Positions 53,280 to 63,640 of a DNA stretch of 64,000 nucleotides are shown one piece after another (the stretch's first letter is position 1; every line of letters begins with the position of its first letter). The notes under the pieces are model-generated. The model was not told where the DNA came from. It searched no databases and saw nothing but the letters and a program-made list of their open reading frames with translations. Origin of the DNA: Neoceratodus forsteri (lineage: Eukaryota; Chordata; Ceratodontiformes; Ceratodontidae); the NCBI GenBank assembly GCA_016271365.2, contig CM028131.1, positions 281,416,001 through 281,480,000 on the forward strand. The letters run 5' to 3'. Position numbers and translations under genes: made by a program.

Positions 53280-54500
53280 GGCTTTCATCAAATTTACAAA
53301 TGACGTAAAACTGGCCATGGACAAGGGATTATGCAGAGGTGCAGTTTTTGCAGACTTAAAGGCATTTGACCTGGTGGATCACCTCTTGCTACCATCAAAA
53401 CTGGCTACACTCGATTTCTCTCAGGACTCTACTTCCCGGTTTGACTGCTACCTCACTGGATGAAGGCAATTCCTGCAATTACATAAATGCAAATCTGATC
53501 TCTCTCTCTCTCTCTCTCCACCAGTGTCGGGGTACCTCAAGGATCCATCCCGCCTACTGCTCTTCTCTCTGTTCAGAAACAGGATGCCAATGATGTCTGG
53601 GTCCTCCTCCACTATTCTGTATGGAGACGACATGGTTCTGTACACCAGTGCCAAGGACTTAACCACTATAAATTCTATACTAAAGACGGATTTTGTTTAT
53701 CTACATACTTGGCTAACACACAACAAACTACTACTGAATGACAAGAACACATTTGCAATCATATTTGGCTCAGCACCCAGGGTTAAAGCAAATGCATCCA
53801 CTCTGTCAATTCCAGGCCCGGATGGCACTCTGCTTGAAGTGGTTGACTCCTTCAGATACCTGGGAATAACACTTGACCCTTCACTGGATTTTAAATCAGC
53901 ACATAACCACCACATGCAAAGCTGTAAATACAAAGCTGGGGCTGGCCTATAAAATTCGGTCTTCTCTAAACACAGCCCCTAAACTGGCCATTGCTTAGGA
54001 GGTTCTTAGACTTAGCCTAACCTATGGCATAACGACATACCCTGATGAAAACAACAAAGGGGTACTGCAAAAATGGGACACACGCTACAACATCTGCCAC
54101 TTTGCTCTCTCAGTACCCAGATGGATCCACCGCTGTATACTATACTCAAGACTGGGCTGGCTCTCTCCTACCTCCTATCATATACACATCACTGAATGTA
54201 GGATACAGATCATTAGAACTGGTACACCAGAATCTCTGGCCTGCATGTTAAATCAAGCAACACAGGCCTACCACGCTGAGGTCAGCCAAAAAGTTTCTTC
54301 TTGCAGTACCAAAGTGTGTTACGAAAATGGGTGAACAAGCCTTCGCTGCGTCTGCTCCCAAGCTTTGGAACACCCTGCCTTCATCTGTTAGGCACTCCAA
54401 ATCTCACCAGGTATTTTCGAATGAGCTCCATGCCTCCCTCTTAGGCTCTGACAGATGCACATGTATACTAATTCCTGGGGCACCTACTTAGCATGTCTCT
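53280..54500 (+). pseudogene. L2-like LINE reverse transcriptase remnant
   Basis: AVFADLKAFDLVDHLLL (about 53340-53395), a (TC)n run at 53501-53518 in the middle of the template region, VSGYLKDPSR in place of VGVPQGSxLG, then TILYGDDMVLYTS (53610-53650), the catalytic box. THNKLLLNDKNTFAIIFGSA (53716-53775), FRYLGITLDPSLDFKSA (53851-53901), and near the end GEQAFAASAPKLWNTLPSSV (54332-54390), the L2-type closing block. Stops and shifts occur. A different subfamily from the 3.6-kb copy, as the closing block and spacing differ. Confidence 0.8.
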
Positions 54501-55395
54501 CCCAAATTTTAAAGCACTTTACTGTGTCGTTGAGGCACAGATCAGGAAGTATAGGAAAACCAGGAGCAGTCTTCAAATTCACGAATAACGTTTTATTTTT
54601 CTCAAGAACAGCAAAATAAAAAATAAAAGTTATTCAGTATAACTATTTACAAAGGCGGTACAAACAGAGAAAACTAAGTCCTTCTTCTGTGGATATCTCT
54701 TTATTCCAAGTTTCAGTCTCTCATTCTCTCACTCTTCTTGTCTCTCCAGCGAAAGCATTGCTGCTCTTTTTATAAGTTTGCCTGGGAAATTGTTGAGAGC
54801 CTGTTTATTCTGAGAATGTTCTTGTAAGTTTACAGAATGTTCTTGTCACTTTCAATGTTCTCGCAGGTGCAGCAAAAGAACATAATGACCCAGAACTGAA
54901 CTCTTGTTGACAGCTCTGTAAAGTCTGCACACCAGTATCTCAGTTTAATCCCTTGAGTTCCAAATAGCTTTTTTGCAATCATGTCAACAGTACCACTATA
55001 TACAGTGTTAAACAAAGGGATCCCAGTATCACATACAGTTTTACACAGAGATTCACATATGTTTTTATAACCACAGAAATGCAAGGGGGAGGAAAAGAAA
55101 GAAACAGAAAAGCAAGGGAAGGCAGAAAGATAGCAAGAGACGGAGAATCAGGAAACCACTGGAGTGATCAGTTCCTAGGTCTCGCAAGAACATTTGGTTG
55201 CACAACCAGAGAGACGAGACAGAAAAGGAGCGGAAAGAACAGATCCTTGCATTTAAACTCTTTCTGCATAACAAATGGGACAGTGCTTTATTCAGCCCTG
55301 TCGCAGTCTGGCATGTTCTACTGTGCGGGTGTATAATGTCACTGGTTTGGTTCACTGCTACTGAGGAGGTCTTGCACTGCTGAAATGACTGATTT
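54500..55395. other. Unassigned sequence
   Basis: AT-rich, with GTTCTTGTAA/GTTCTTGTCA/GTTCTCGCAG repeated words at 54817-54868. Frames below 100 codons, no domain recognised. Confidence 0.35.
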
Positions 55396-55572
55396 AGTTT
55401 GTCAAGTTTCTGCTAATCCTCGCACTAAAATATGTAATGTACTGTTCCCCTAAATTTGCTGTTTCCTCTGTCTATAACTGCTTTCCTCCTGGGCCTTGCC
55501 TGAAAATAGGCAAAGTTTTTGTCTAGTACACTTACCTGGTAAACAAAAACTAAATTAAAAAATAAAAACGTG
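55395..55572 (+). mobile_element. LINE/V-SINE-type 3' tail
   Basis: TTGCCTGAAAATAGGCAAAG forms a small hairpin (TTGCCT with AGGCAA). GTCTAGTACACTTACCTGGT and AACAAAAACTAAATTAAAAAA follow. The same tail is on the minus strand at 13130-13200, which links the SINE to its presumed LINE partner. Confidence 0.6.
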
Positions 55573-56072
55573 GCCAGGGTAGAGGCGGTCCACAGAGGGG
55601 CAACTAAAATGGTAAGGGGCTTGCACCAGAAGACATACGAAGAGAGACTGAAAGACCTCAATATGTATACACTGGAAGGGAGGCAGGAGCAGGGAGATAT
55701 GACTGAAACCTTCAAGTATCAACAGAGTCCAGGTGGGTGACATCTTTCAATATAGGAGATCTACAAGGACAAGGGGGCATGATATGAGATTAGAGGGAGT
55801 AGGATAAAGGGGAATGTGAGGAAGTTTTTCTTCACAGAAAGGGTGGTGAATGCATGGTATAAACTACTCCAGGAGGTGGTGGAAGCCAGCACAGTGGGGG
55901 GATTCTAACACACGCATGGGACAGGCACAAGGGAGCCCTAGAAATGGGAAAGGGAGGTGAAAGCCAATGACCAAGAAGGGTCAGCGACTGCTGATGCAGG
56001 GAAAATGGGCAGACTAGGTGGGCCTGGCAGTCCTTATCTGCCATTAATTACTACGTTACTATGTTATCCACT
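55572..56072 (+). mobile_element. CR1-like LINE 3' end (copy c)
   Basis: The bases read VEAVHRGATKMVRGLHQKTY then EERLKDLNMYTLEG, then remnants of the ORF2 end. The terminal block GTGGGCCTGGCAGTCCTTATCTGCC and TACTACGTTACTATGTTATC tail follow. It matches the antisense 42.2-kb copy closely in order. Confidence 0.8.
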
Positions 56073-56400
56073 CCTGTGCCAGAATAAAATGAGGCTCCAA
56101 AGTGCTCCTAGCATGGTCCAATAAGTGTGCACACTGCCAACTTTGCAGCACATCAAACCATGTGCACAGGATGATTCACTGCAAAGGTGGCAGTGTAAAC
56201 ATGGCTAGAGAGAGAGAAACATTGTGTAGCTCAGATGAGAGAGTTATATTTAACAGAGCAGTTTCCCATCCAAGGGTTTCACCTTGCCATTGGTGGATGG
56301 GCTTATTTCAAATACCAGCTGGCATCTGACGACTATGAAACACATTTTGAAAACAGTGGAGTGACAAGATGTCAGAAAGTATAAACTTAAAAAAAAAAAA
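56072..56400. other. Unassigned sequence
   Basis: No recognised gene or repeat; ends in an A12 run at about 56390-56401. Confidence 0.3.
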
Positions 56401-56404
56401 TTAA

Positions 56405-56560
56405 AAAGGGCAGGCTCTGCCGGCCCAGTGGCGTAGAGGGTTGAGGCATCCGTGTCTTACCTCCTGCCATCACACAGGTCACTGGGAAGGGAGGGGAATA
56501 CAAGCTCGGCGCTTCCCTGACACCTAGCAGTTGCTGGGTGACAGTGTGCCAAGAGCCTGT
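56405..56560 (+). mobile_element. SINE S1 head
   Basis: CTGCCGGCCCAGTGGCGTAG and GGTTGAGGCATCCGTG match the family head. The B box and the GGATTGAGCATCC block are not clear, so it is a partial or diverged copy. Confidence 0.45.
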
Positions 56561-57640
56561 TACCAGCAAGGGGGGTGACGCATGGCACGGCCATTGCCAA
56601 TAATATGCACGCCCACCCGGGGAAACATGTGAATAAGGGAAAAGAGGTCCCAGGTCGAGCAGGATGAAGGCAGCCACTCGCTGTAGGCTCACCCTGAATG
56701 GTGCTCCCTGAATCCGAATCCTGGTCAAGGGTGAGTCGAGCAAGGGGCTCCTCACCGCCCCTGCCACGGAGGGTAAACTGTGGGGAAGAAGGGCTAGCTG
56801 CCTGATGTCAGGCTGCAGGGCTGGACAGGTGGCTGAAAGATAGATGCCAACTGGTGGGGACCCAAAGGAGAAACAAACTAAAAACAAAAAAAAAACAAAA
56901 ACTGAAGGCTCTTTAGAGCAGCTTGGTGGGGGTGTACTGATACTAATGACTGTACTTGAAATTCAATCCCCAAAAAGTGCAAGGTGATGCACATAAGGAA
57001 CAAGAACACAAGGACAGAGTAGTGGATGGGGGAGGGGTGTAAAGCTGTGCACAAGCACAGAACAAACTCACTCTCCAATTTTCTGAACTGTTCTTTTCCG
57101 TTAAGTCCCGACTACCTGTGCAAATCCAGTTTATTCTCTTTCAAATTTGCCAGCCTGGGACTGAAAGACAGTAGACAGATTTCCTGATTTACATGAAAAA
57201 CTATAGGGATCTTAGGCACAAAAAACAGACACATCCTCAAAACTACCTTTTCCTTATGTACAGTAAGGTAAGCCTCTTCATGAGATAGTGCCTGATGTTC
57301 GCCAATCCTTCTAGATGAACAGATTGTAAATAAAGAACGCACCTTGTAGGACAGGATGTCCAAAAGCACAGATGAAAGAGACTGAAAGGTGCCCAGCACA
57401 GACCATTCAACCTCGATTCAGGTCCCATGGGGTCATCAGAGATCAAACGGTCAGCTTCTGCTGACCATACTAGAAAATGGAAAACATCCAAACTGGGTCC
57501 CAGGAACAAGCCTATGGATGACTGCAGGGCAGACAGGGCAGAACACCTGGTCTCACAGTGTGCTCAATGCCAAGACTTTTGTCTACCCACTACTAGGAAA
57601 TCCAATATCTGCAGAACTATACTAACATTCTAAAATACTA
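56560..57640. other. Unassigned sequence
   Basis: A 166-codon minus-strand frame (56387-56887) overlaps the SINE head and has no recognised domain. Nothing else supported. Confidence 0.35.
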
Positions 57641-59030
57641 AAAAGCCAAATGGTCCGTCTTGTCTGCTCGAGAAAGCCAGCAACCTAGTGGTTGCTTTCA
57701 TGCCCTACACATCCCCAGCCCCAAAGGGTCTTCTTTAGTTTCAGTTTCCCCTGTACCTGTCCCACCTCTTCTTGAATCCCTCCACTGTGCCCCCTCCACC
57801 ACCCTCTCAGTGAAAAATGCCTCCTACGCCTCCTCCCTGTAGTTCCTCCCCTTTAGCTTCCACTCATGGCCCCTGGTTGTTCCCACCTTCTTTAGCCTAA
57901 AAAGCTCCTTGGTTTCACTCCTGGTTATTCCTTTTATATATCTGAAAACCTCTATCATATCTCCCCTGTCCCTCCTCTCCTCCAGTGAGTAAAGCCCAAG
58001 CTCTTCCAGTCTCTCCTCATAAGGCTTTCCCTCCATGTCCTGAATCATCCTGGTCGCTCTCCTCTGGACCCTCTCCAGCAGCGCTATGTCCTTCTTCAAA
58101 TGAGGTCTCCAGAACTCTACACAGTACTCAAGCTGTGGCCTGACCAAGGCATTATACAGAGGGAGGATCATCTCCCTCTTTCTGGATGTAATTCCTCTGG
58201 CTATGCAGCCCAGTATCCTGTTTGCTTCGGCTGCAGTTCTTCTACAGTTTTCAGAGTTATTCATTTTGACGTCTATCACCACCCCTAAATCCCTTTCTCC
58301 CAATGTGGCTTGCAGTGTGACACCCCCATCCGAGTGTATTCATGACCTGGGTTTTTTACCCCCAAATGTAGTACCTTACATTTCCTGGCATTAAATTTCA
58401 GTCCCCACCTCCTTAATAACCCCTCCAGGGTATCCAGATCCCCCTGGACCGCCTCCCTCACTTCTTCACAATCCACCAGTGCTCCCACTTTTGAATCGTC
58501 CGCGAAAGAGACTCAACTCTATCTATAACCCTCTCTCATATCCGAGACATAGGCATTGAACAAGAGTGGCCCCATACAACCTGTGGGACCCCACTGATTA
58601 CCTTCCTGGGAGAGGAGAGTATCCCACCCACCATTACACTCTGTAAACGCCCCGTGAGCCAATTTTCAACCCAACTGAGCTCCTGTCCTCCCACCCCCAT
58701 CTCGCCCAGCTTTTTTATCAGCCCATAATGTGGTACTGAATCAAACGCCTTGCTGAAGTCTAGGTATAGGACGTCCACCAGCCTATGTCTGTCCAAGGCC
58801 CCCGTCACCCAGTCATAAAACTCTACGAGGTTGGACTGACACGATCTCCCCGGAAAGAATCCACACTGTTCCATACATACATACGAATCCATACATAAAT
58901 CGAAACTATAGTTTAAGAAACCCTGACACCTCTTTCTGGGCCAAACAGAGAAGGTATTCCATACATGGCCATAAGCTGCAGCTGCAGAAATATTCCTTGA
59001 GACCATCACGAGATTCATCACTTGCAGAAA
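57640..59030 (-). pseudogene. CR1-like LINE, ORF2 remnant
   Basis: On the minus strand: GFFPGRSCQSNLVEFYDWVT and LYLDFSKAFDSVPHYGLIKK (58860-58700), LSWVENWLTGRLQSVMVGG, then KVISGVPQVV... (58610-58570) where the loop breaks. LKFNARKCKVLHLGVKN (58415-58365), ERDLGVVIDVKMNNSENCRR (58300-58240), LVRPQLEYCVEFWRPHLKKD (58150-58090), ERVQRRATRMIQ and EERRDRGDMIEVFRYIKGIT (57990-57930). Same family as 42.2-44.0 kb but a separate lineage. The YADD box lies in the gap near 58490-58560 and is not intact. Dead copy. Confidence 0.85.
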
Positions 59031-59054
59031 CCCTGCTTTAACAATCTCCTACTC

Positions 59055-59240
59055 TCAGCCGGCCGGTGGCGCTGAGGTTGAGGCAGCTGGACGCCACACC
59101 TACGCGCTGCACCAGTGACCCAGGTTCGAGAGCGAACCTGGGTCAATGGTCGACAAGGAGAGGGAGGATTGAGCATCCCATCGGACGCTTTCTCCTCTGG
59201 GGAGGTATACCAGGGTGCCCAGTGTACCCGACATCCCCAA
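59055..59240 (+). mobile_element. SINE S1 copy (best plus-strand copy)
   Basis: CAGCCGGCCGGTGGCGCTGA head, GCAGCTGGACGCCACACCTA, the pseudo B box GACCCAGGTTCGAGAGCGAA with CCTGGGTC as its inverted partner, then GGAGGATTGAGCATCCCATC and CTTTCTCCTCTGGGGAGGTA. The tRNA-like head and B box place it among RNA polymerase III-type SINEs. Confidence 0.7.
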
Positions 59241-60740
59241 GAAAGCCGGTGGAAGGCATGGGCTCTCTGGGTTCTAACGACCTGCTCACTCAGAGTCGGG
59301 GACGCTGTCAGGCGCTTGGGAGGAGACGTGTCTGCACATCACCTCTCTGGACATATGTCCTTGCGCAGCGCCCCAGGGGTCTGGGACAAGGAACCACAGA
59401 AAAACAGAAAAATCCCTCAGTGGGACTAGATGATGGCCACTCCAAAGCCTTCCAGGTCCTGGACTCACAGGCAGATCTCCGCTGTGCAGGTGCTCCATGG
59501 AGGTGGTTGAGGTAAGGAATAACCGGAAGCACTCTAGGGGACAGACACTGTGTGTCAAAGGACTCAGGGGGAAGAGCAATGCTTGAAGGAGTGGACCACT
59601 GAGGGCGTACAGGAGAGAGATAAACTGGTTCAACAAGCACAAGTTTAAAAAATTAAAAAAACAGTCTCCTACTCTCAGGAGCCAAGCTGCCAACTGCATC
59701 ACCTCTAGATCTGGATGCAAAATGGGGCCTTGAAAGAGAAGGTCCCCCCAAAAACGGGAGTCGAAATGGGGCTTGCTGAGCTAAATCCGCAAGGTTTGAG
59801 AGCCACGGCCTTCTTGGACACCCTGGGGCTATCAGAAGGAAGCTGCCTCTTGATGGCCTTATCTTGTGACTTACCTTGGGAAGTAGAGGGGGGAACAAGT
59901 ACACTCTAAGAAGAGCTCCATGTCTGGGCAGAGCATCCACCACCTCCTCTGCCTCAGGATACCAGTACCAGCTCAAGAAGCTTGGTACCTGGACATTTTC
60001 TTCTGATGTAAAGAGATCAAGCTCTGAAGTCAATCAAACCTTCTGCACAGACACTCAAACATCTCTGAGCTCAATGTCCTTTCTCCTGGATGAAATGTCT
60101 CTCAACTCAGCCATTGGCCTGCACATTCAGTTTCCCGCTAGATGAACTGCCAAGAGAGATTTAGAACATTTTTTCTCTGCCCACAGTAGTACGTCAGTTG
60201 CTTCTGCTAGCATTCCCTGGCCTTGTGCTTTCTTGACGGTTTATGTATACCACGGTGACAGCGCTGTCCAACCTTACCTTCATGGCCCTGGACTTAACCC
60301 AATTGTGAAATGAAGGACAAGAAAAATCACCCTCATCTCCAACACGTTTATCTATAACTGCTGCTCTTGCGGCCTCCCTGCCCAACAGGCTGGCACTGGT
60401 CATCAAAATTAGTTCTGCTGGGATTTCAAGAGGGACAAACTGCTGAGCCTCTCGAGGTTCTCCCACCAAGTTAGCGACTGTAACACCGACTGAGGTAGCG
60501 AAATCAGAGCTTGGTAGTCTTCTGAACCCATCGACCAGGCTTCCAGCATCCTGCTCTGAAGAGGCCACAGCACTAGTTCTATCACAGCAGTCATCAGACT
60601 GCAGTCATCAGATCAAGAATCTGGAGAAGCCAGTGGGAAGAAATTAACGACTGGCTTCTTAGTCACTGAAGCTCTTGCCTCAGAGTCTCCTTTCTGGATG
60701 ACGAGAGCAGCACTTTCCCCTCATCCTCTGAGACAAGATC
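59240..60740. other. Unassigned sequence
   Basis: Several overlapping frames (up to 149 codons at 59066-59515, 144 at 59286-59720, 126 at 59653-60033, 124 at 60194-60568) on both strands, without domain motifs, splice signals of note or shared repeats elsewhere in the window. I would not call a gene from them. Confidence 0.35.
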
Positions 60741-60769
60741 AGGAAGCTCTTATTTCATTTATTTATTTG

Positions 60770-60830
60770 AAATTCTCAGATTAACACCTTTGAGCCAAAG
60801 GCTCTTTTACACAGGTTCCACGTCAAGGTA
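60770..60830 (-). promoter_or_regulatory. Conserved LINE 3' hairpin (second copy)
   Basis: GAGCC (60792-60796) and GGCTC (60800-60804) form a perfect stem around AAA, within the same TGACGTGGAACC...AAAGGTxTTxATC context as 5470-5515. Confidence 0.65.
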
Positions 60831-61039
60831 CATTAAAACACAATGCATAGGAGATACACAATATAATATTTCAAAATACAACAAAACATCATAAAACATA
60901 GAAGAACTGAATGGGCAAAAACTGACAATCATAAGACACAAGAATGAGTGTTGAGGCAGCAGGAGATGGGTACAGGTCGAGGTGGTCAGGTACTGGGAGA
61001 TAATGCAGGATAGGATAATTAAAGTAGATAAATACAACA

Positions 61040-61250
61040 CAGTGGCTACCAGTACAGATGGAGGAGCAGCAGCAGTCAGGCCTTGTGAAATTGAAGGGAG
61101 GGGTGGTGAGGAGATTAGGAAAAGGTATGGAGAACTTACTGGGAGAGGTAGGGCTACCAGTGTAGATAGAGGAGCAGCCAGCAGGCCTTGTCAGATTGGT
61201 GGGAATGGTGGGGTGTTTAGGAAAGAGGTATAGAGAACTTAAGATGGGAG
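61040..61250 (-). repeat. ~107-bp tandem duplication in the LINE 3' region
   Basis: GGCTACCAGTxxAGATxGAGGAGCAG and AGGCCTTGT...AGATTxGxGGGAxxGGTGGxG occur at about 61043 and again at about 61151. Confidence 0.7.
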
Positions 61251-62419
61251 CCCATGGCCTAGGTCGAACCAATAGCAGTGATGTTCCCAGGTTTATGTGA
61301 AACAGTCACAGGCGGCACGGGCCACAAGAGACTCACGAAGTTTGTTTTTAAAAAAGCCAAGTGAGGTTGCATTAGTGATTTCATTGTGCAAGGAGTTAAA
61401 CAGTTTTGGAGCTCTGATTGCGAATGACCATTGCCCTTGCGAAGTCCGACATCGAGGGACTTGGAGGGTTGAGTGATCAGCACTTCTGGTGGACCGAGTA
61501 CTGCAGGAAGGGTTGAAGAGATTATTAACCCCAGGGGCAGAAGACCATGGGTGGCCTTTCTACTACAAGGCAGGTGTGGTAGCATATCCTACCCTTGAGT
61601 TGCAACCAATCTGCCTGATCATACAGGTCACAAGTGTGAGTCCGTGAGCAGCCCCAGTTAGAAGTCGCAGGCCTTATTAAAGGCGACTGATATTTGCTTG
61701 GGCAGTGTTAGAGGCAGTGCCATATATCACTGGCCCATAGTCTATTATGGAGACAATTGAACTTTGGATTGCAAGCTTCAGGGCTTTAGCAGTAAGGCAG
61801 TGCTTATGTTTACAGAGGAGCCCAATACGGATATTTATGGATTTGGCAACGTGGTTAATATGGACAGAATAGGATAGTGTGCTATCCAGCGTTACACCAA
61901 GGTATTTAAAGGTGTTTGTCTGCTCCAGAGTAATGCCTGATCCGTTATTGACAATCAGCTGAGTAATTTTGTGTTTGCTGTGAGTGCCATGGAAGAGAAT
62001 AGTCTTCCTTTTTTTTTGTAGCTGAGCACAAGCTTCTGTGTGATGAACCAAGCAGCCTTTACTGCAGTGAAGCTTGCCTGAAGCTGGTTCTCCAGCTGGA
62101 CGGGGTCTGAGTTCTTAGTGTAATATAACCACGTCATCAACATACAGGAGGATTTGCACCAGGCGGGCGCGGGAGGTTGCTGAGGAAGACGCTGAAAAGG
62201 AATGGTCCCAGAATTGACCTTGGCAAACAGGAAGTTTGGATGAAAGGGCGCCTCCTATTCTTACCTGCTGTGATCAGCCCGTGAGATAACCAGTAAACCA
62301 TCTTAGGTGTCTTTTTCCCAGTACTGTTTTGTACTGCACTGCCTCGTAAGGATAGGGAGTGAGGTGCAGCAGAAAATGACCGTAGCCCGCTGTGGTCTTG
62401 GGGGTGATAGCTGAGCAAA

Positions 62420-62815
62420 GAAATGGGCCCAGTGTGGGGCAGTCTGCTGGCAGTAGTCCCATAGCTGTTCTGGAGAGATGAGGGAGAAAGTATGAATGCT
62501 CAATGACTGTGCCAAGAGGGAATGGTAGCAGAAGCAAGGAGAAGAGTAGTAGACAGAAGAAATAGGTTGTCATAGTGACAGAAAAGTAGTTGGAATCTAC
62601 AGAAGTGGGTCCAGAAGCTTGGAATTAGAAAGCTTGAGCCAGTGGAACCTGGTCTAGGATGAGCCAAGAGGACTGAGATTAAAAACAAGCATTTGTCAAT
62701 GCCGAATGTTTGCTTGCTGGCATTGGCAGTGTAGGAGTTAGAGAGATGCATAACAGGAATGGCAGTGAAGCACTGAACTGAAGGCAACCCCACCACCATC
62801 CTGCAGAAAAAGTGA
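62420..62815. other. Unassigned sequence
   Basis: No recognised gene or repeat beyond short frames. Confidence 0.3.
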
Positions 62816-62819
62816 AGTC

Positions 62820-63640
62820 ACAAGCGTGCACAGAAACTGCGCAACGCACACCCATAATGTAATCAGTTTGGGGATATTTACAGCAGATTGTCAACGCAGG
62901 CATTTGGGACCTCCGCTCATGAAGTGTCACTGTGATTTGCTGAATCTGTCCCAAACACTGATTTCCCACAGCGACCACACATTTGCGCTGGAAGTGCGAA
63001 ACACATTTCGAGTGTGAAAAATGACAGCTGTACTGTTCATAAGGAAGTGTAGAAAAATGCCAGTGGTGAAAATCGGGACCAGAATATGGCATTCATGAAT
63101 GGCGCAGTAGTTTCCACGCACTGTGAATGCTTATTTAGCAGCGCTTACTATGGACTTCTGCCACTAAATTTTTAACATAGCCATTTTAAGACCTCTGCTC
63201 ATGAACAATGTCACTGTGATTTTCTTAATCTGTCCTGAACATTGATTTTGCACAACGACTGTGCCATTATGCGCTACATGCGCAGAAACACATTTTGGGC
63301 GAGATGTGAAAATGACAGCTATACTGCTCATAAGGAGGTGTGGTAAAATGGCAATGTTGAAAATCTGGAGTGAAAATATTAAAAATTTGCGAGCTTACAA
63401 GCGTGCATAGGAACTGCACAACACACACTAAATGATCAGTAATTTTGGAATTTTCGCAAATTTTTCAACTAGTGTTTTAAGGGCCTATCTCATGAACTGT
63501 GACACTGTCGTTTGTAATCGGTCCCGAAAGGTGGTTCCGTGCAGTGACCTCGAAATCACCTTCCGGGGCTGATTAACACCATGACAGTGCCAGAATTCAT
63601 GAGGAGGGGTCCCAAAAACCCCATGTTGAAAATTTGGTGA
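62820..63640. repeat. ~285-bp tandem repeat, three diverged units
   Basis: The phrase GACCTCxGCTCATGAAxxxTGTCACTGTGATTT occurs at 62908 and 63190 and, more diverged, at 63481, with spacings of 282 and 291 bp. Other shared phrases are CxCAGCGACCxxxxCATTTGCGCT, AxACACATTTxGxGxG, AATGACAGCTxTACTGxTCATAAGGAxGTGT and AAxTTGCxxxxTTACAAGCGTGC. Confidence 0.75.

Larger units (their letters stand above)
60745..62420 (-). pseudogene. L2/Jockey-like LINE, 3' half, same family as 3.6-5.5 kb
   Basis: On the minus strand: a degraded palm start (62420-62200, LPRSILGPFLFSVFLSNLPR-like), LMTWLYYTKNSDPVQLENQL (62140-62080) in place of the YVDD block, WFITQKLVLSYKKKGRLFSS, then TNTFKYLGVTLDSTLSYSVH (61920-61860), IGLLCKHKHCLTAKALKLA and SSIVSIIDYGPVIYGTAS (61750-61690). 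These match the 4.5-4.7 kb blocks closely. The 3' region has a duplicated ~107-bp segment and ends in the hairpin at 60.8 kb and an ATTTATTTATTT tail. Dead copy. Confidence 0.85.

Noticed and set aside
56387..56887. 166-codon minus-strand frame
   Set aside because: It overlaps a SINE head and an A run, shows no domain and has no splice or promoter context.
59066..60568. Several 120-150-codon frames on both strands
   Set aside because: They overlap each other in different frames without motifs and are best explained by GC-rich non-coding DNA and SINE sequence.
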